A stretch of DNA of 64,000 nucleotides from Halomonas korlensis (GTDB lineage Bacteria > Pseudomonadota > Gammaproteobacteria > Pseudomonadales > Halomonadaceae): contig NZ_FPBP01000001.1 in the NCBI RefSeq assembly GCF_900116705.1, positions 186,001 to 250,000 of the forward strand. Reading direction: 5' to 3'. Positions 59,688-64,000 of the stretch are shown one piece after another. Under the pieces are notes generated by a model. That model saw only the letters and a list, made by a program, of their open reading frames with translations, was not told where the DNA came from and ran no database searches. Both the position numbers and the translations under genes were made by a program. Positions within the stretch are counted from its first letter, which is position 1. Every line of letters starts with the position of its first letter.

Positions 59688-60352
59688 CAGCTAGCCTCGG
59701 CGGCGGGGAAGGTAGCGTCGGGCAAGGGGGCGCTCATGGCGGCAACGACCACGGGACGCAGACGACGTACCAGGTCGCGCACCGAGACCTGCTCGCCATA
59801 ATCCTTCTCGGCGATATCACGCAGTGCCTCCAGTCCCGAGAGGGTGAAGATCACCGTGCCGAGCATGAAGTGCAGACGCCAGAAACGCTCGGCGTCGGGT
59901 AAATCCGGCGTGGCGCGCCGAACGAGTTCGGTGAACCGCGAAAAGACACCACCGTACTGGCCCTGGATGTAGCGACGCAGGTGACCCTGAGCCTGACTGT
60001 AAGCGAGCCCCAGCAGCCGCATGAAGACCTTGAGGCTGTTGCGCTCGGCCGGCACCTCGAGCACCGTTCGCGCCATGGTTTCAAGTAGTTCCTCAAGCGG
60101 GATGACCCCACCGGCATAACGCGCTTCGAGCTCATCCAGAGCGGCGTGAAAACGCTCGGTGAAGGGATCCAGATAGCGGGCGAATACCGCCTGGATCAGC
60201 GATTTCTTGGAGCCGAAATGGTAGTTGACCGCCGCCAGGTTGACCTTGGCCTTGCTGGTGATATGGCGTAAGGACGTTTCGGCAAAGCCTCGCTCTGCAA
60301 ACAGCACCTCTGCCGTGTCGAGGATTCGCGTAACGGTATCGGTCTGGCCCAT
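59687..60352 (-). CDS. psrA: TetR-family regulator PsrA
   Basis: 221 residues. N-terminal helix-turn-helix (ETSLRHITSKAKVNLAAVNY, about residues 25-44) and the long PsrA-type C-terminal domain. In Pseudomonas PsrA represses beta-oxidation genes and itself, and is released by long-chain fatty acids. Start at ATG 60352; an in-frame codon at 60427 would run through the operator. A perfect AAAC-type palindrome lies 22 bases upstream. Gene order psrA-nagZ, divergent from lexA, is as in Pseudomonas. Confidence 0.92.
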   Translation of the reverse strand: MGQTDTVTRILDTAEVLFAERGFAETSLRHITSKAKVNLAAVNYHFGSKKSLIQAVFARYLDPFTERFHAALDELEARYAGGVIPLEELLETMARTVLEVPAERNSLKVFMRLLGLAYSQAQGHLRRYIQGQYGGVFSRFTELVRRATPDLPDAERFWRLHFMLGTVIFTLSGLEALRDIAEKDYGEQVSVRDLVRRLRPVVVAAMSAPLPDATFPAAEAS

Positions 60353-60373
60353 GAGCGACGTATTCCTGATGGT

Positions 60374-60385
60374 AAACAGCTGTTT
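60374..60385. promoter_or_regulatory. PsrA autoregulatory operator candidate
   Basis: AAACAGCTGTTT is a perfect 12-base palindrome, 22 bases before the psrA start. It resembles the G/C-AAAC-N2-4-GTTT-G/C pattern known for PsrA. Confidence 0.55.
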
Positions 60386-60495
60386 TAAATTTACCCCAAG
60401 TCTATGATAGCCAACGCTGGCTCTCAATGGCCGATATCGCCAGAGCGTTTAAAACACCCTAAATGGTTATCGAGTTTTTACTGGATGAACTTCCA

Positions 60496-60515
60496 TGCTG
60501 TATACTTGAACAAGA
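60496..60515 (+). promoter_or_regulatory. LexA (SOS) box upstream of lexA
   Basis: CTG-TATACTTGAA-CAA at 60498-60513 is a near match to CTG-N10-CAG, with one changed base in the right half. It overlaps a TATACT -10-like element (60501-60506) and lies 45 bases before the lexA start, as expected for autorepression. Confidence 0.65.
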
Positions 60516-60557
60516 AAACGCGCGATATCCCGTCGCCACTCGTTACCCGGAGGTCGT

Positions 60558-61205
60558 ATGCCACGCCCCCTCACCGCCCGCCAGCAGAATGTTCATGACT
60601 TCATCGTCAAGACCATCAGTGAGATGGGCTACCCGCCTACTCGCGCCGAGATCGCCCGTGCTCTGGGTTTCCGCTCGCCCAATGCAGCGGAAGAACATCT
60701 TCGCGCCCTGGAGCGTAAGGGGGTCATCCGCATGATACCCGGCACGTCCCGGGGTATCCGCCTCCCTGCCCAAGAAGTCGATACGGCCGAAGGCCCAGAG
60801 ATACCACTGGGTTTGCCTATCATCGGCGAAGTGGCCGCGGGCAATCCGGTCCTTGCTGCCGAACACATCGACCGATATTGTCCCTTGCCGCCGGAGTATT
60901 TCACCCCACGGGCCGACTACCTGCTCAAGGTGCGTGGGCTCTCGATGCAAGACATTGGCATTCTCGAGGGAGACCTATTGGCCGTACATCGCACCGACCG
61001 GGCGCGCGATGGGCAGATCGTGGTGGCACGGCTAGAGGACGAAGTCACTGTCAAACGCTTCTCTCGCCAGGGCCACCGCGTCACGCTGCTCGCCGAGAAC
61101 CCGGCGTTCTCGCCCATCGAAGTGGATCTGCGGCATCAGGCCCTGGAGATCGAAGGCATCGGCGTTGGCCTGATACGTGGCGGTAACGGCCAGGCACTTA
61201 ACTGA
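60558..61205 (+). CDS. lexA: LexA repressor
   Basis: 215 residues. Represses SOS genes and self-cleaves with RecA after DNA damage. N-terminal winged helix ([20 protein letters not shown]), cleavage site A94-G95, catalytic Ser129 and Lys166. Slightly longer than E. coli LexA (202). GGAGG lies nine bases upstream of ATG 60558. Twelve bases separate it from dinB, so the two form a self-regulated operon. Confidence 0.98.
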   Translation: MPRPLTARQQNVHDFIVKTISEMGYPPTRAEIARALGFRSPNAAEEHLRALERKGVIRMIPGTSRGIRLPAQEVDTAEGPEIPLGLPIIGEVAAGNPVLAAEHIDRYCPLPPEYFTPRADYLLKVRGLSMQDIGILEGDLLAVHRTDRARDGQIVVARLEDEVTVKRFSRQGHRVTLLAENPAFSPIEVDLRHQALEIEGIGVGLIRGGNGQALN

Positions 61206-61217
61206 ACCGCGGCGTCA

Positions 61218-62279
61218 ATGACTCCCCCGCTGCGAAAGATCCTTCACGCCGATTGCGACTGCTTCTATGCCGCCGTGGAGATGCGTGACGACCCTGCCCT
61301 ACGGGAGATTCCGCTCGCCATAGGCGCCAGTGCCGAACGGCGGGGGGTGATCGCTACCTGCAACTACCCCGCCCGCGAGTATGGCATCCATTCCGCCATG
61401 CCGACGGCCCGGGCCCTTAGGCTTTGTCCCCATCTGACCCTGCTCTCCGGTGATTTCGATCGCTATCGCGAGGTATCGGCCCAGATCCAGGCGATCTTCC
61501 ATGAACTGACTCCGCTGGTAGAACCCCTTTCGCTGGACGAAGCCTTTCTCGACGTGTCCGCTGTGTCGCGTTTCTCCGGCAGCGCAACATGGATGGCTCG
61601 ATGGCTGAAGGAAGAATGCTTGTCGCGTACCGGCATTACGCTGTCGGTAGGCGCTGCGCCGACGAAATTTCTCGCCAAGATCGCCAGCGACTGGGAAAAG
61701 CCCGATGGTCTGACCGTCATCTCTCCCGACCGCGTCGACGACTTCCTGCTCCGGCTGCCGGTCAATAAGCTGCATGGGGTCGGCCCGGCTACCAGTGCCC
61801 GGCTCGACGCACTGGGCATCGCCACATGCGAACAGTTACGCACCCTATCACTGGATGATCTGATCACCGAGTTCGGCAAGTTCGGGCAACGGCTGTTCGA
61901 ACTGGCTCGCGGAATCGACAATCGCGATGTCAGGGTAGAGCGCGAACGAAAGTCGATCAGCGTCGAGACCACCTTTGCTCATAACCTGCCTGACATCGAC
62001 AGCTGCCGCCCGGCCCTGCTTCCTCTCTGCGAACGCCTCGAGGAACGCCTGGCGCGCCATGGCTACCCGCCGGTCTCGGGTATTGTCATCAAGGTACGCT
62101 TCGATGATTTCACCCTGACCACGCTGGAAAGCCAGGGCCTGGCCCCGAGCCAGGAAAGCTACGACAGGCTGCTCGAACAGGCCTGGGCCAGGGCCAAACG
62201 TCCGGTGAGATTGATTGGCGTCGGTGCACGCTTGCTACCTGAGGCCAAGAGGCGCCAGCTTACCCTGCCCCTGCAATAA
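61218..62279 (+). CDS. dinB: DNA polymerase IV DinB
   Basis: 353-residue Y-family polymerase for translesion synthesis. Metal-binding D12 in HADCDCFYAAVE and S105-L-D-E108 in the palm; helix-hairpin-helix around LHGVGPAT; C-terminal clamp-binding motif QLTLPLQ. Close behind lexA, so it is expected to be SOS-induced. Confidence 0.97.
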   Translation: MTPPLRKILHADCDCFYAAVEMRDDPALREIPLAIGASAERRGVIATCNYPAREYGIHSAMPTARALRLCPHLTLLSGDFDRYREVSAQIQAIFHELTPLVEPLSLDEAFLDVSAVSRFSGSATWMARWLKEECLSRTGITLSVGAAPTKFLAKIASDWEKPDGLTVISPDRVDDFLLRLPVNKLHGVGPATSARLDALGIATCEQLRTLSLDDLITEFGKFGQRLFELARGIDNRDVRVERERKSISVETTFAHNLPDIDSCRPALLPLCERLEERLARHGYPPVSGIVIKVRFDDFTLTTLESQGLAPSQESYDRLLEQAWARAKRPVRLIGVGARLLPEAKRRQLTLPLQ

Positions 62280-62297
62280 CTGCTCAGATCAGTCGCA

Positions 62298-62318
62298 TTG
62301 ATCGGCCCCACCGATCAA
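62298..62318. terminator. Short hairpin between dinB and the CbiM-like gene (convergent)
   Basis: TTGATCGG and CCGATCAA form an 8-base-pair stem with a 5-base loop 19 bases after the dinB stop. There is no clear T-run, so its terminator role is uncertain. Confidence 0.4.
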
Positions 62319-62374
62319 CCCTATGACTGAGCCCGTCGCTCAGTCCCTGCTTAGTGTTTCAACTACCGGCGCCA

Positions 62375-63046
62375 TCACTTCGTGTCGATATAGCGATGGC
62401 TATTGAAGGTAGCGACCCACTCGGGGTGATAGACCATCAGGATGCTCAGCAGCATGCCCGTGATGAAAGCCTCTGAAGGCATTAACAACGGAAGAAAGCG
62501 AGCATACTCCATGGCCTGGTGCATCACCTGGGGGTCGCTGGCCCCCACCGCCATCAAGCCTATCGCCACGACGCCCGCGGAAAGCGTCGCCAGTGCCGAG
62601 CCGAAGAAGCCGCAGATAAATAGAAACACCATCAGATTATCCGGTAGGCGACGATCGACCAGACGCCAGACGCCTACTGTCACCAACACTGGCACCACTC
62701 CAGTGACAATCAGGTTCACACCGATAAGAGGCCAGCCCACCCGCCCCAGCGACACCATCGCCAGGTTGGCCAGCAAGTTGGTCAGCAACGCCAGGGGCGC
62801 CCTGAACAATAGCGTCATCAGCGATGTCAGCATCAAATGCAGGGTCAGCCAGTCCACCGCCTGGGCACGCAGTTGCCAAAGCAGAACCACTATCAGGCTG
62901 GCCCCCAGCCAACGATGCTGTAACGACGGTTCAGTAATTAATAGCCGCCAGGGACGCTGGGCCAACGCCAGGCCAATGAAGCATAACGCCAGTCCGGCGC
63001 AGACCATCAGCAGCCAGGGAGCGAGCACCGTATCGGCAAAGGACAT
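62375..63046 (-). CDS. CbiM-like energy-coupling factor permease component (orphan)
   Basis: 223 residues with about six hydrophobic segments. Resembles the CbiM/NikM type S-component family by its pattern of helices (LPDNLMVFLFICGFFGSAL and MPSEAFITGMLL), but lacks the metal-binding N-terminal His motif of true CbiM, and no ABC or T-component genes are nearby. Substrate unknown. Lies 12 bases after purU on the same strand. Confidence 0.75.
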   Translation of the reverse strand: MSFADTVLAPWLLMVCAGLALCFIGLALAQRPWRLLITEPSLQHRWLGASLIVVLLWQLRAQAVDWLTLHLMLTSLMTLLFRAPLALLTNLLANLAMVSLGRVGWPLIGVNLIVTGVVPVLVTVGVWRLVDRRLPDNLMVFLFICGFFGSALATLSAGVVAIGLMAVGASDPQVMHQAMEYARFLPLLMPSEAFITGMLLSILMVYHPEWVATFNSHRYIDTK

Positions 63047-63058
63047 CTGACCTCCCTG

Positions 63059-63913
63059 TCAGGCGAAGACGACAGTCTTGTTGCCATGAACCAGCACCCG
63101 GTCCTCCAGATGCCAGCGCAAGCCTCTTGCCAGTACCGCTTTCTCCACATCACGGCCGAACCGCACGAGGTCTGCGGGCGTATGGCAATGACTGACGCGA
63201 TGGATGTCCTGTTCGATGATCGGACCGGCATCCAATGCCTCGGTGACATAGTGACAGGTCGCACCGATGAGCTTGACGCCGCGCTGATGCGCCTGATGGT
63301 AGGGCTTGGCGCCGGCGAAGGATGGCAGGAAGCTGTGGTGGATATTAATGACCCGCCCGGCATAACGCTCGCAAAGTGCCGGGGGCAGGATTTGCATGTA
63401 GCGCGCCAGCACCACGCAGTCGGCCTCGGCACTTTCCACTAATCGGTGCACCGTGGCGAAAGCGGCCGACTTATCCTCGGCCGGCACCGGAACATGGTGA
63501 TAGACAATGCCATGCCATTCCACCAAGCCTCGCATGTCCTGATGGTTAGAGATCACCGCGCAGATCTCGCAGTCGAGCTCGCCGGATGACCAGCGGTAAA
63601 GAAGGTCCGCCAGACAATGCGATTCTCGCGATACCATCAACACCACGCGCCTGCGCTGGCGCGTATCGGACAGCGCCCAGGTCATGTCGAATTCCCTGGC
63701 GATCGGCGCGAAAGCATCGCGCAATGCCTCAGCCGACATATCGATCGAATCGGAGAGAATTTCATAGCGCATGAAAAACCGACCCACTTGCAGGTCGGAG
63801 TGCTGACTCGCTTCGGTAATCGATCCGCCGTGACCGGCAATGAAGCTGGAAACACGAGAGACGATGCCCACACGATCCGGGCAGGAAACCACCAGGCGAT
63901 AGTAATGTGACAT
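63059..63913 (-). CDS. purU: Formyltetrahydrofolate deformylase PurU
   Basis: 284 residues. Hydrolyses 10-formyltetrahydrofolate to formate and tetrahydrofolate, supplying formate for PurT and balancing one-carbon pools. N-terminal ACT domain (RLVVSCPDRVGIVSRVSSF), then a formyltransferase domain with INIHHSFLPSF, GATCHYV and DAGPIIEQ. ATG 63913 gives the standard start; the frame continues upstream to 63991 but lacks family resemblance there. No strong ribosome site is seen. Confidence 0.95.
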   Translation of the reverse strand: MSHYYRLVVSCPDRVGIVSRVSSFIAGHGGSITEASQHSDLQVGRFFMRYEILSDSIDMSAEALRDAFAPIAREFDMTWALSDTRQRRRVVLMVSRESHCLADLLYRWSSGELDCEICAVISNHQDMRGLVEWHGIVYHHVPVPAEDKSAAFATVHRLVESAEADCVVLARYMQILPPALCERYAGRVINIHHSFLPSFAGAKPYHQAHQRGVKLIGATCHYVTEALDAGPIIEQDIHRVSHCHTPADLVRFGRDVEKAVLARGLRWHLEDRVLVHGNKTVVFA

Positions 63914-64000
63914 GTGCGGTCCATGGCGTGAAAAAAATCGGTGGCTATCACCGAAACCACTCCATTGTAGCGAATCCCGCTGCCCTGACACGACCTCCTG

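Overview
The window is high-GC, densely packed bacterial chromosome. Gene content and protein style point to a halophilic gammaproteobacterium of the Halomonas/Chromohalobacter type: AcnB, cyanide-insensitive bd oxidase with CydDC, PqiABC, PpsA/PpsR, psrA next to nagZ and divergent from lexA, and an acid-rich exported gamma-glutamyltransferase. The genus is inferred from general resemblance only. I saw no rRNA, tRNA, CRISPR array, insertion sequence, prophage or integrase; nothing looks recently acquired. Most genes are core metabolism.

Layout. 1-0.9 kb: start of hrpB (cut by the left edge). 0.9-12 kb: a purine catabolism island: RutR-like TetR regulator, xdhABC, guanine deaminase, NCS2 purine permease, a di-haem cytochrome c peroxidase and an adenosine/adenine deaminase. 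Three sites of the form TGwCC-N4-GGTCA lie in front of xdhA and of the permease and match the known RutR operator form, so one regulator probably controls import, deamination and oxidation. 12-18 kb: cydA-cydB-cydD-cydC. 18-23 kb: Na/Ca exchanger, pqiABC, a helix-hairpin-helix protein. 23.5-30.6 kb: rhlE with a strongly folded leader, a hypothetical gene coupled to a CynX-like transporter, asparaginase, a DUF2789 protein, an SRPBCC protein and trhP. 30.9-33.4 kb: an overlapping operon queC-queE-(QueD-like tandem fusion)-ykgJ for preQ0 synthesis. 33.4-38 kb: a 1302-residue SARP/BTAD-(degenerate cyclase)-ATPase-TPR regulator downstream of miaE. 38-49 kb: acnB, rraA, a membrane GDPD phosphodiesterase, ggt, ppsA and ppsR. 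49-57.3 kb: glutarate/lysine (CoA transferase, gcdH) and valine (isobutyryl-CoA dehydrogenase, HIBYL-CoA hydrolase, mmsB) catabolism, with a divergent LiuR-like MerR regulator and an acyl-CoA ligase. 57.4-62.3 kb: hpt, nagZ, a signal-less YkuD enzyme and psrA on the minus strand, divergent from an SOS operon lexA-dinB. 62.4-64 kb: a CbiM-like membrane protein and purU.

The points most worth following up are the QueD-like double-domain protein, whose catalytic residues are split between two complementary halves; the RutR-like purine regulon; the signal-less YkuD enzyme between psrA and nagZ, probably a cytoplasmic peptidoglycan-recycling L,D-carboxypeptidase; and the large SARP-type regulator with a cyclase-like domain that has lost its catalytic residues.
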